Positions 35,670 through 42,997 of a DNA stretch of 64,000 nucleotides are shown here, piece after piece. The notes below the pieces were generated by a model. That model ran no database searches. It worked only from the letters and a program-made list of their open reading frames with translations, and was not told the DNA's origin. The position numbers were made by a program, and so were the translations under genes. Position 1 is the stretch's first letter, and each line of letters opens with the position of its first letter. The DNA is from Rufibacter sp. DG15C (GTDB taxonomy: Bacteria > Bacteroidota > Bacteroidia > Cytophagales > Hymenobacteraceae): contig NZ_CP010776.1 in NCBI RefSeq assembly GCF_001577755.1, positions 682,001-746,000 on the forward strand, read 5' to 3'.

Positions 35670-36725
35670 TTACCCAACCTCCACCACTCGTTTCTCCTCA
35701 CTGCTCTGCATAGCCAGTTCAATAATTCTAATCACATCCCGCGCCTGCTCTGGTTTTACAGCTAATTCGGCTTCACCAATGATAGCCTGCTCCACGTTGT
35801 CATAAAAGCCGCGATAATCGCCGGTTTCGCTTTCTACTTTGCCTATAAAGTGCAAGCCATGAATATCGGTGTTCAACTGTCCCCAGAGATGCTCGGGTTC
35901 TACGCCCCAAGTGGTGGGTAGGGCCTTCGGGAAGAGGCCTTGCTTGAGTGCTTCTTCCTGTACGTCCAGGCCGTGTTTAAAGAAAGAGCCTTTGTCGCCG
36001 TGCAAGATGTAACGGGGACCAGGTTCGCGCACCAGCATGCCGGCGGTTAAAACCACTTTGAGTTTGTCATAGAAGAGCACGGTCTCAAACTTGTCTGGTA
36101 TCTGGCTTCCTTCGCGCTGACTTCTGATGTCTGCCCAAATGGCTTTCGGCATCCCGAACAAGGTCAAGGCTTGGTCAATGAGATGCGAACCCAAGTCATA
36201 AAGAATACCCGTACCTGGCGCCTCTTCCTCTTTCCAAGTGTTAGCCCTAACAGCGTTCCTGAATCGGTCAAAGTGCGCGCGGTATTCTACCAAAGTACCC
36301 AGAAGGTTTTGCTGCACTAGCTTCTGGATGGTTCTAAAGTCGCTGTCCCAGCGGCGGTTGTGGTACACGGTCAATACCTTGCCTTGAGACTTTGCCAGCT
36401 CAATCAGCTCTTCGGCCTCGGCAGAGGAGACGGTAAAGGGCTTTTCCACCACCACGTGCTTTCCGGCTAGCAAGGCTTCCTTGGCCAGTGAGTAGTGGGC
36501 ACTGTTGGGCACGGCCACAATAACTAGGTCAATGTCATCGTCTTGGAGAATATCCTGCACATTGGCCGTCACTGCCGCTTTGGGGTAACGGTCATTAGCC
36601 AGACGAATATTCTCCTCCCGTGACTCCCTGATTCTGGTCAGTTCCAACCCATCCACAGCCTCCACAAACGGGGCATGAAACACTTGTCCGGCCATGCCAT
36701 AACCTATCAATCCTACGCGTATCAT
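35670..36725 (-). CDS. Gfo/Idh/MocA family oxidoreductase
   Basis: 351 residues. An N-terminal Rossmann fold binds NAD(P) (VGLIGYGMAGQVFH, residues 4-17) and the family signature GKHVVVEKPFTVS follows near residue 95 with the EKP lysine. The C-terminal alpha/beta domain carries YDLGSHLIDQAL with a conserved Asp and His. Members oxidise sugars, inositols or related polyols; the closest pattern I recall is the scyllo-inositol dehydrogenase-like subgroup. No sugar-catabolic neighbours are present, so the substrate is unknown. It has no signal peptide, so it is cytoplasmic. Confidence 0.9.
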   Translation of the reverse strand: MIRVGLIGYGMAGQVFHAPFVEAVDGLELTRIRESREENIRLANDRYPKAAVTANVQDILQDDDIDLVIVAVPNSAHYSLAKEALLAGKHVVVEKPFTVSSAEAEELIELAKSQGKVLTVYHNRRWDSDFRTIQKLVQQNLLGTLVEYRAHFDRFRNAVRANTWKEEEAPGTGILYDLGSHLIDQALTLFGMPKAIWADIRSQREGSQIPDKFETVLFYDKLKVVLTAGMLVREPGPRYILHGDKGSFFKHGLDVQEEALKQGLFPKALPTTWGVEPEHLWGQLNTDIHGLHFIGKVESETGDYRGFYDNVEQAIIGEAELAVKPEQARDVIRIIELAMQSSEEKRVVEVG

Positions 36726-36834
36726 ACTTCTTGTTTTTTAATGCCAACCAAAAGAGCGAACCCACCTCCAAAGAAAATAAAATATCCCGTGGCTTTCTGA
36801 TTCTTCTTTCACCAAGACGCAAAGGGCAGACTTT

Positions 36835-36872
36835 CGTTTTTAACCTCTTTTCTATAAATCAGGGCAAAACCG
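36835..36872. repeat. 38-bp palindrome, copy 12
   Basis: CGTTTTTAACCTCTTTT, CTAT, AAATCAGGGCAAAACCG. Diverged arms. It lies between divergent genes and far from any stop codon. Confidence 0.7.
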
Positions 36873-37085
36873 GTATCCCTATCATAGTCAATCCCAAAAT
36901 GCCTTGGACACTAAGCACCTCTTCTTTGAAAACTTCAAAACACGGGTACGTATTTGTACTATAATTTCATAAAAAAGCAGGAATAAAGACGTAATTATCT
37001 CAGTTACAAAGGCTAAAACCTGCCCTCAGCGCTCAGACATCAACTATTTTTTATGTATATAGCGTATAGTATTCAAGAGAATACA

Positions 37086-37093
37086 TACCTTTG
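37086..37093 (+). promoter_or_regulatory. csp promoter -7 box
   Basis: TACCTTTG matches TAnnTTTG and lies 22 bases before the ATG, after an AT-rich stretch. Confidence 0.6.
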
Positions 37094-37114
37094 CATATCT
37101 ATTAAAATCAAAAA

Positions 37115-37306
37115 ATGAAAAACGGTAAAGTAAAATTCTTCAATGACTCCAAAGGATTTGGTTTCATTAAAGATGCAGAAACAAACGAAGAGTACTTTGT
37201 TCACGTGTCTAACTTAGTAGACGAGATCAGAGAGAATGATGATGTAACTTTTGAGCTGAAAGAAGGCAGAAAAGGTTTGAACGCTGTTAATGTGAAGCTT
37301 GCATAA
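37115..37306 (+). CDS. Cold-shock domain protein (CspA family)
   Basis: 63 residues, a single OB-fold cold-shock domain that binds single-stranded RNA or DNA as an RNA chaperone. RNP1 (KGFGFI) and RNP2 (EYFVHVSNL) are both present, and the C-terminal half reads VTFELKEGRKGLNAVNV. The protein is slightly shorter than E. coli CspA (70) but normal for this phylum. The gene is flanked by its own promoter box and a terminator with seven T, so it is transcribed alone. Confidence 0.95.
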   Translation: MKNGKVKFFNDSKGFGFIKDAETNEEYFVHVSNLVDEIRENDDVTFELKEGRKGLNAVNVKLA

Positions 37307-37329
37307 GTTTTAATATATATCAGTTTCAT

Positions 37330-37367
37330 AAAAAAGGGCTTTGCATACATGCGAAGCCCTTTTTTTG
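37330..37367. terminator. Terminator after the cold-shock gene
   Basis: AAAAAAGGGCTT pairs with AAGCCCTTTTTT, with an inner GCAT/ATGC pair. Symmetric A and T tracts. Confidence 0.92.
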
Positions 37368-37438
37368 TATCTTCCCTGTGGGGAACGCCCATTGCCGTTG
37401 CCCCGCCCCTTTTCCTTCTTTTTTTATCTTTTACCCGT

Positions 37439-38350
37439 ATGACCCGGAACCGCAGTTGGTATTTAGTACTAGTACCTGTTTTGTTACTAGCAGGTTATTT
37501 CTTGTTTGCATTCTCTGGCCAAATCGAAGCCCGGGCCCCTGTTGCCTCGGCTAAAAAGCCACTCCCCGCTACCCAGCAAAATGCTACTACGCCACCGGCG
37601 GCAGCTTCAGCGGTGGCAGACCCCAACGCACCGTTTAAAGAAGTGAAAGCCACGGCGGCTTCTATCCTGGCCAGACCGCAGGTGCCCATTCTGTGCTACC
37701 ACCAGATCCGCAATTGGACCTCTAAGGACGGCAAAGTGGGCAAAGACTATATTGTCAAGACTGCCGAGTTCAGGGCCCAGATGAAAATGTTAGCCGACAG
37801 CGGTTACCACACCATCCTACCCGACCAGCTCTACGCCTACCTCACTGAGGGGAAGCCGCTACCGTCCAAGCCCATCATGCTCACCTTTGATGACACCAAA
37901 CTGGACCAGTACACTGTTGCCAAGCCCGAACTGGACAAGTACGGCTTCAAAGGCGTGTTCTTTTTGATGACGGTTTCTATTGGCAGGCCCAACTACATGA
38001 CCAAGGCGCAAATTAAAGAACTCTCTGATCAGGGGCACGTGATAGGCTCGCACACCTATGACCACCACAACGTCAAGAAGTACGAGGGCAAGGACTGGAT
38101 TACCCAGATAGAGAAACCTACCAAGCAACTGGAAGCCATCACGGGCAAGCCTATCCGCTACTTCGCGTACCCGTTTGGATTGTGGGAGCCCGAGGCCATT
38201 CCTGAACTACAGAAACGCGGCTTTGCGGCGGCCTTCCAGCTCGCCACCAAACGCGACCAGCAGGACCCGCTCTTCACCATTAGACGCATTATTGCGAGCG
38301 GTTACTGGAGCACGCGCACCCTGCACAACAGCATCAAGAATAGCTTTTAG
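37439..38350 (+). CDS. Polysaccharide deacetylase (NodB-like), membrane-anchored
   Basis: 303 residues. An N-terminal membrane anchor (WYLVLVPVLLLAGYFLFAF) is followed by an Ala/Pro-rich linker to about residue 75 and then a NodB domain (carbohydrate esterase 4). Motif 1 is present as MLTFDDTKLDQ with the catalytic Asp pair, motif 2 as GSHTYDHH with metal-binding histidines, and motif 3 as RYFAYPFG. The enzyme should remove N-acetyl groups from peptidoglycan or an exopolysaccharide outside the cytoplasm. The ATG at 37439 is chosen because the open upstream frame overlaps the cold-shock terminator. The next gene begins three bases after the stop. Confidence 0.9.
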   Translation: MTRNRSWYLVLVPVLLLAGYFLFAFSGQIEARAPVASAKKPLPATQQNATTPPAAASAVADPNAPFKEVKATAASILARPQVPILCYHQIRNWTSKDGKVGKDYIVKTAEFRAQMKMLADSGYHTILPDQLYAYLTEGKPLPSKPIMLTFDDTKLDQYTVAKPELDKYGFKGVFFLMTVSIGRPNYMTKAQIKELSDQGHVIGSHTYDHHNVKKYEGKDWITQIEKPTKQLEAITGKPIRYFAYPFGLWEPEAIPELQKRGFAAAFQLATKRDQQDPLFTIRRIIASGYWSTRTLHNSIKNSF

Positions 38351-38353
38351 GGA

Positions 38354-38821
38354 ATGTTAAAAAAAAGCAGTTCTATTATTTTAGCTTACTTCATTCTCTT
38401 ATCCACTCTCATATCTTGCTCAAGCAGAGTAGAAGAAACGATGGAAGGAATTTGGGATATAGAAGCTATACACTACAATGAATATGATATTAGGGGATGT
38501 TTACTTGGAAGCATATTCAGGTTCAAAGACGAATATGTAACTCTTCCCGTAACCTTAAATTGCAGTGTATTAGGAAAAACTAGAGATAGAGGCACTTGGG
38601 AGGTTATTGAACCCGATTCAGGCGGCTTTCTCCTTAAAATTGATTCTGAAAGCAAAGTCTTCAACGGAACCCACAGGTTAAGATTCATCAAAGACTTTGA
38701 AAACAAGATGTTGAAGTTTGAGATAACTTCTGACAGCTTATACATTGTGGGAAATAAAGTTCTTTACCCTTTTAAATCTAATATTAATAACATTGATTAC
38801 TTAGTTAAGCTTAGCAAATAA
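38354..38821 (+). CDS. AT-rich lipoprotein of unknown function
   Basis: 155 residues with a lipoprotein signal ending in LLSTLISC. The mature part alternates short strands and may be a small barrel of lipocalin type: GIWDIEAIHYNEYD, GCLLGSIFRFKDEYVTLP, RGTWEVIEPDSGGFLLKIDSE and MLKFEITSDSLYIVG. This resembles lipocalin-like lipoproteins of Bacteroidota, but I cannot name the family. Its AT content and codon use differ clearly from the GC-rich deacetylase gene three bases upstream, which suggests later acquisition. It is probably co-transcribed with the deacetylase. Confidence 0.75.
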   Translation: MLKKSSSIILAYFILLSTLISCSSRVEETMEGIWDIEAIHYNEYDIRGCLLGSIFRFKDEYVTLPVTLNCSVLGKTRDRGTWEVIEPDSGGFLLKIDSESKVFNGTHRLRFIKDFENKMLKFEITSDSLYIVGNKVLYPFKSNINNIDYLVKLSK

Positions 38822-38851
38822 ATATCCTTTACCCAACTTACACATAAAAAC

Positions 38852-38901
38852 AAAACCCGTTTTTGGCCTGTTTTCTCAGAATCAGGCCAAAAACGGGTTT
38901 T
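38852..38901. repeat. 38-bp palindrome, copy 13, with extended stem
   Basis: The core is 38858-38895, CGTTTTTGGCCTGTTTT, CTCA, GAATCAGGCCAAAAACG. Flanks AAAACC and GGTTTT extend the stem by six pairs. It is 30 bases past the lipoprotein stop. Confidence 0.93.
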
Positions 38902-38994
38902 CGCTTTCCAGTGAAATTCAACCGCTAGAGGGAGAAAGAAAACCGGTGCCCGGCAAACACAGTACATCTTTCTAACCTAACGACTCTTAAAACT

Positions 38995-39534
38995 ATGGAT
39001 AGCATCAACCAAAATCAGCCCGAGAAGAACCACCAGGACCTGCACGGCGCTGAGGCCGCCAAGAAAATGAAAGCCTTGGCAGAAACCGCTGAGAGCTGTT
39101 TCTTCTGCACCAATATCAAGGCCAGCCAGCCCATTACTACCCGTCCCATGGCAGTCTTGAAAGCAGACGAGGCCGGCAATTTCTGGTTCCTGACCTCAGA
39201 CGACTCCCACAAGATTGAAGAGCTACAGCAAGACCCGTTTGTACAGTTGATGTTCCAAGGCTCGGCGCACTCAGACTTCTTGACCGTCTACGGCAACACC
39301 GAGGTGAGCAAGGACAAAGCCATGATTAAAGAACTCTGGAACCCCATGCTCAAAACCTGGTTCACCGAAGGCGTGGACGACCCCAGAATCACTGTCCTCA
39401 AGGTGGTGCCCACCGGCGGCTATTACTGGGACAACAAGCACGGTAATGCTGTCGCCTTCGCCAAACAAGCCGTTGGTGCGGCTATAGGCGTCACCCTGGA
39501 TGATTCCATTGAAGGAAAACTGGACCTGCAATAA
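38995..39534 (+). CDS. Pyridoxamine 5'-phosphate oxidase-like (general stress) protein
   Basis: 179 residues of the split-barrel flavin-binding fold related to general stress protein 26. Segments such as MKALAETAESCFFCTNI, TRPMAVLKADEAGNFWFLT, PFVQLMFQGSAHSDFLTVYG and KVVPTGGYYWDNKHGNAV are typical. Members bind FMN or F420-like cofactors and are stress-induced in other bacteria; the substrate is unknown. It is not PdxH, since the PLP-site arginines and C-terminal signature of that enzyme are missing. A perfect 48-bp palindrome with T tail 25 bases downstream probably terminates it. Confidence 0.87.
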   Translation: MDSINQNQPEKNHQDLHGAEAAKKMKALAETAESCFFCTNIKASQPITTRPMAVLKADEAGNFWFLTSDDSHKIEELQQDPFVQLMFQGSAHSDFLTVYGNTEVSKDKAMIKELWNPMLKTWFTEGVDDPRITVLKVVPTGGYYWDNKHGNAVAFAKQAVGAAIGVTLDDSIEGKLDLQ

Positions 39535-39558
39535 GAAGCCTGTTCGTACTAAAACCAG

Positions 39559-39606
39559 AAAAGCGTTTTCGGCCTGATTTCTAGAAATCAGGCCGAAAAC
39601 GCTTTT
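39559..39606. repeat. 38-bp palindrome, copy 14, perfect 24-bp arms
   Basis: Core CGTTTTCGGCCTGATTT and its exact complement, extended by AAAAG/CTTTT. The whole 48 bases are a perfect palindrome centred between 39582 and 39583. TTTTTC follows, so it can act as a bidirectional terminator between convergent genes. Confidence 0.96.
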
Positions 39607-39674
39607 TCATGGACCAGCCTTTCAATGGCTTTTCGGTTTAAACGAGTTAAGGACGTAAAAAAGCGTAGGCCAAC

Positions 39675-40853
39675 CTAGCACTTCTCCAACGCCTGCAGAA
39701 TATCGTTCAAGATGTCATCTACGTGCTCCAAGCCAACTGAGATTCTGATAAGGCCGGGGGTGATGTTAACGGCCAGTCGCTCCTCTTCGGTGAGTTTGGC
39801 GTGGGTGGTGCTGGCCGGATGCGAGGCAATGCTACGCGTGTCGCCTAAATTGGCGGTGAGCGACAACATCTGCAGACTGTCCAGGAATTTCCGGCCACTT
39901 TCTAGACCGCCTTTCAATTCAAAGCAGAGCAAGCCGCCGCCGTTCTGCATCTGCTTTTGGGCAATGGCATATTGCGGATGAGATGGCAGAAACGGGTACT
40001 TCACCCAGCTCAGTTTTGGATGGTCTTGCAAAGCTGTGGCAATCTTTAAGGCGTTGCCAGCGTGGCGCTCCATGCGCACATCCAAAGTCTCCAGGCTTTT
40101 GCTCAACACCCACCCGTTGAACGGCGACAGCGCAGGGCCGGTGCTCCTACAGAACAGGTAAATGTCTTTGATAAGCGCTGCCTTGCCTACCACTACGCCA
40201 CCCATTACGCGGCCTTGCCCGTCCAACCATTTGGTCGCCGAATGCACCACTAAATCAGCGCCGAATTGAATAGGCTGCTGGTTCAAAGGAGTAGCAAAGC
40301 AGTTGTCTACGTTGAGCAAGATGTTGTGCTTCTTGGTCAATTGTCCCACCCACTCCAGGTCAATGATGTCCAGCCCCGGGTTGGTGGGCGTCTCAATGTA
40401 GAGCATCTTGGTGTTGGCCCGAATGGCAGCTTCCCATTCCTCGGGTTTGTCGGCGGGCACATAACTGTACTCTATGCCGTACTTGGGCAAGAATTTGGTA
40501 ATGACCGTGTGTGTGCTTCCGAAGATAGAGTTGCAGGAAAGCAGATGGTCTCCGGATTTGAGCAGGGCCATGAACGAGGCAAACACCGCACTCATCCCAG
40601 ACGCCGTCGCGAAGCCCGCCTCCGCTCCTTCCAAGGCAACCATCTTGTCGGTGAACTCTTGCACGCTGGGGTTGCTGAACCGACTGTAAATGTTGTCGTC
40701 GGTCTCATCGGCGAAGGCGGCGCGCATGTCCTCGGCGTTGTCAAACACGAAGCTGCTGGTCAGGAAGAGCGGTGTGGCGTGCTCCATTTCCTGGGTGCGT
40801 TCGGTTTGGGTTCGGATGGCTTGAGTGATGGGATGGTAGTTTTGCTCTTCCAT
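39675..40853 (-). CDS. metZ: O-succinylhomoserine sulfhydrylase / trans-sulfuration PLP enzyme
   Basis: 392 residues of the Cys/Met metabolism PLP-dependent family. SATKW (about residue 207) carries the lysine that binds pyridoxal phosphate. The family signatures YSRFSNPSVQEFTDKMVALEG, TASGMSAVFASFMALL and ETPTNPGLDIID are present, as is the late loop ANLGDTRSIASHPASTTH. The pattern and length fit MetZ (direct sulfide addition to activated homoserine), but cystathionine gamma-synthase or an acetylhomoserine sulfhydrylase is possible. Convergent with the stress protein; metX lies nearby on the other strand, so the two supply methionine synthesis. Confidence 0.87.
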   Translation of the reverse strand: MEEQNYHPITQAIRTQTERTQEMEHATPLFLTSSFVFDNAEDMRAAFADETDDNIYSRFSNPSVQEFTDKMVALEGAEAGFATASGMSAVFASFMALLKSGDHLLSCNSIFGSTHTVITKFLPKYGIEYSYVPADKPEEWEAAIRANTKMLYIETPTNPGLDIIDLEWVGQLTKKHNILLNVDNCFATPLNQQPIQFGADLVVHSATKWLDGQGRVMGGVVVGKAALIKDIYLFCRSTGPALSPFNGWVLSKSLETLDVRMERHAGNALKIATALQDHPKLSWVKYPFLPSHPQYAIAQKQMQNGGGLLCFELKGGLESGRKFLDSLQMLSLTANLGDTRSIASHPASTTHAKLTEEERLAVNITPGLIRISVGLEHVDDILNDILQALEKC

Positions 40854-41220
40854 TGTTTCTTTGTTTGAATGCTTGCGGCACGCATTTGGCTGTTCCCTTG
40901 GTTATGCCGATTCTTGCGGTGCGAAACACCTGCTTTGTTTCATCTTTTCCGCTAAGCGCTCACGGCCGCGGGGCCCCGTCTTGGCCCTTCGCACTGCTGT
41001 TGTACTCTGGGCCTTTGACCCCGCCTTTCAGGCGACGAAACAACAGAGGCGCTCAGGACCAAGACTGGTTTCGGTCCCAATTCTTCAAAGACTTAATTGT
41101 CAATCACCTCTTTTCAGGCAAATTCTGCTACTGTCGCTGCAGAGTCTTGCGTGCTAAAGCACGGTTTGCTTTATCTGCTGGAACGTAGCTGGCTTGGCCT
41201 GCGGCCTAAGCCAAGTTTAT
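40854..41220. other. metZ upstream non-coding region
   Basis: No credible gene in about 370 bases. The segment 40960-41080 is GC-rich with CGGCCGCGGGGCCCC and several short inverted repeats, and a hairpin (CTTGGCC, TGC, GGCC plus CCAAG) lies at 41193-41215. I looked for a SAM riboswitch and did not find one. Open frames here (40853-41188, 40861-41157, 41097-41513) overlap each other or neighbouring genes and look spurious. Confidence 0.55.
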
Positions 41221-41257
41221 CGTTTTTGGCCTGTTTTCCAGAAAACAGGCCAAAACG
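41221..41257. repeat. 38-bp palindrome, copy 15 (37 bp, near-perfect)
   Basis: CGTTTTTGGCCTGTTTT, CCAG, AAAACAGGCCAAAACG. It is the closest to the family consensus, lacking a single A. It lies 43 bases past the osmC-like stop. Confidence 0.95.
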
Positions 41258-41299
41258 CATTTCAGACTCAGGACTCGCGACTCAAGACTCAGGACTAGC

Positions 41300-41722
41300 T
41301 TACGCAGTAAGCTTCACTTCCCAGGTGATGTTGGCGCCGGCGCGGCGGAGGGTTTCGGCCACGGAGCAGTACTTGTCCATAGAGAGCTGGCAGGCGCGGT
41401 CGGCTTTGTCTGCGTCTATGGTGCCGCCCAGTTCATACACCACGTGGATATTGGTCCAGAGGGCGGGTTCTTTGCCGGTCTCGCGTTCGCCGTCAATGTA
41501 CATTTTGAAATGAGTGATGGTCTGGCGCTGTTTGTTCAAGATCATGACCACGTCAATGCCCGCGCAGCCGCCCAGGGCCATTAAAAGCATTTGCATGGGG
41601 CGTACGCCCGCGTTGCTACCGCCGCCATCATGGCTGGTGTCGGTGGTGATGACGTGCCCGTTGGTGTCTTTTGCCTCGAAGCCGTAGTCGCCGGCGGTGC
41701 GTTCTAATTCTATTCTAATCAT
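41300..41722 (-). CDS. OsmC family protein
   Basis: 140 residues of the OsmC/Ohr-like fold, a thiol-dependent peroxidase family. Two cysteines sit at the family positions: GGCAGIDVVM (about residue 53) and MDKYCSVAETLRRAG (about residue 119). The opening FEAKDTNGHVITTD and RPMQMLLMALGGC match the YhfA/OsmC-like subgroup rather than Ohr. Members detoxify organic peroxides or handle sulfur species in the cytoplasm; position between metZ and metX hints at sulfur metabolism, but that is inference. Divergent from metX. Confidence 0.9.
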   Translation of the reverse strand: MIRIELERTAGDYGFEAKDTNGHVITTDTSHDGGGSNAGVRPMQMLLMALGGCAGIDVVMILNKQRQTITHFKMYIDGERETGKEPALWTNIHVVYELGGTIDADKADRACQLSMDKYCSVAETLRRAGANITWEVKLTA

Positions 41723-41779
41723 TTTCTTCGATTTAAAACCTGTAGCGCCTTTCTTTGCAGAACATTGGCATCACACGGC

Positions 41780-42799
41780 ATGAATTACTTTGAGTACCCT
41801 CACCCTTTCGCGTTAGAGACCGGCCAGACGCTTCCGGCTCTGACTATTGCCTACCATACATTTGGTGAGTTGAACACAAAGAAAAGCAATGTAGTCTGGA
41901 TTTGCCATGCCCTCACCGCTAATTCCAACCCGCTGGACTGGTGGAACGGCGTCACCGCCGAAGGCAAAGCCATCAATCCCCGGGAGCATTTCATTGTCTG
42001 CGCCAACATTCTGGGCTCGTGCTATGGCTCTACGGGTCCGCTGAGCAAGAATCCAGAAACCAACCAACCCTATTATGCCACGTTTCCGCAAGTAACCATC
42101 AGGGACATGGTCAAGGCGCATGCGTTGTTGCGGGAGCATCTGGGCATAGAAAAGATTTACCTCTTGGCCGGCGGAAGCATGGGTGGTTATCAGGCGTTGG
42201 AATGGTGCGTGCTGGAGCCAGACCGAATTGAGAATTTGTTTCTACTGGCTACCTCAGCGGCCGAAAGCGCCTGGGGCATTGCCATTCATACCACTCAGCG
42301 CCTGGCCATTGAAGCCGATGGCACTTTTGGCGAAAACTCTGATACGGCCGGGAGCAAAGGCTTGAAAGCGGCTCGTGCCGTGGGCATTCTCACCTATCGT
42401 AGCTTCCAGATTCTGGAACAGAACCAAACCGACCCTGACGTGGAGAAGCTGGACAACTACCGCGTCTCGTCGTACATCAATTATCAAGGCGACAAGCTGG
42501 TAAACCGGTTTAACGCCTACAGTTACTGGATTCTCACCAAGGCCATGGACAGTCATCACTTGGGCCGTGGCCGCGGCGGAAAACTGGCAGAAGTGCTACA
42601 CCAGATAAAGCAGAAAACCTTGGTGATTGGCATTAGCAGTGACGTGCTGTGCCCGGTGCAGGAGCAGAAGTTCCTAGCTCAGCATATCCCCAGCGCGCAG
42701 TACGTGGAGATTGAATCTGACTACGGCCATGACGGCTTCATTATTGAAGGCGAGCGCATCACCCAGGCTTTGCAGGAATGGTTGCCAGCCGTTAAATAA
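41780..42799 (+). CDS. metX: Homoserine O-acetyltransferase (MetX-type)
   Basis: 339 residues of the alpha/beta-hydrolase MetX family, which activates homoserine with acetyl-CoA or succinyl-CoA for methionine synthesis. Visible are the nucleophile elbow GGSMGGYQALEW (catalytic Ser), LTANSNPLDWWNG, NILGSCYGSTGP, NRFNAYSYWILTKAMDSHH, the catalytic Asp region GISSDVLCPVQEQ and the final histidine ESDYGHDGFI. I use ATG 41780 (MNYFEYPHPFALETGQ). A TTG at 41765 lies only eight bases from a near -7 box (TTTCTTTG, 41750-41757) and is rejected. Acetyl versus succinyl specificity cannot be told by eye. Confidence 0.93.
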   Translation: MNYFEYPHPFALETGQTLPALTIAYHTFGELNTKKSNVVWICHALTANSNPLDWWNGVTAEGKAINPREHFIVCANILGSCYGSTGPLSKNPETNQPYYATFPQVTIRDMVKAHALLREHLGIEKIYLLAGGSMGGYQALEWCVLEPDRIENLFLLATSAAESAWGIAIHTTQRLAIEADGTFGENSDTAGSKGLKAARAVGILTYRSFQILEQNQTDPDVEKLDNYRVSSYINYQGDKLVNRFNAYSYWILTKAMDSHHLGRGRGGKLAEVLHQIKQKTLVIGISSDVLCPVQEQKFLAQHIPSAQYVEIESDYGHDGFIIEGERITQALQEWLPAVK

Positions 42800-42855
42800 A
42801 CCATCGCATAGCCTTTTCATCGCCGCAATTTCACCTTCGGGGCATACTAGATTTT

Positions 42856-42893
42856 CGATTTTGGCTTCTTTTTTGGAAAACAGGCCAAAAATG
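42856..42893. repeat. 38-bp palindrome, copy 16 (degenerate left arm)
   Basis: CGATTTTGGCTTCTTTT, TTGG, AAAACAGGCCAAAAATG. It lies 57 bases past the metX stop. Confidence 0.8.
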
Positions 42894-42997
42894 GGTTTAG
42901 AGGGCGACCTCCATATTTTTAGAAACCTCAGCCTACGCAAAACGGTACACGGTATGTCAGAAGCCGGCAGACAATCCCGGCGTCTATCAGAACCCGT

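Larger units (their letters stand above)
36726..37114. other. Divergent intergenic region before the cold-shock gene
   Basis: No gene. It holds palindrome copy 12 (36835-36872) and the csp -7 box (37086-37093). The 77-codon open frame at 36731-36964 passes through the palindrome and looks spurious. Confidence 0.65.

Noticed and set aside
40266-40868. 200-codon plus-strand open frame opposite metZ
   Set aside because: It lies fully inside the well-supported metZ gene on the other strand and has no recognisable domain.
40854-41780. SAM riboswitch before metZ or metX
   Set aside because: No SAM-I core (no CTTATCAAGAG-like start) or other SAM-aptamer pattern could be seen on either strand.
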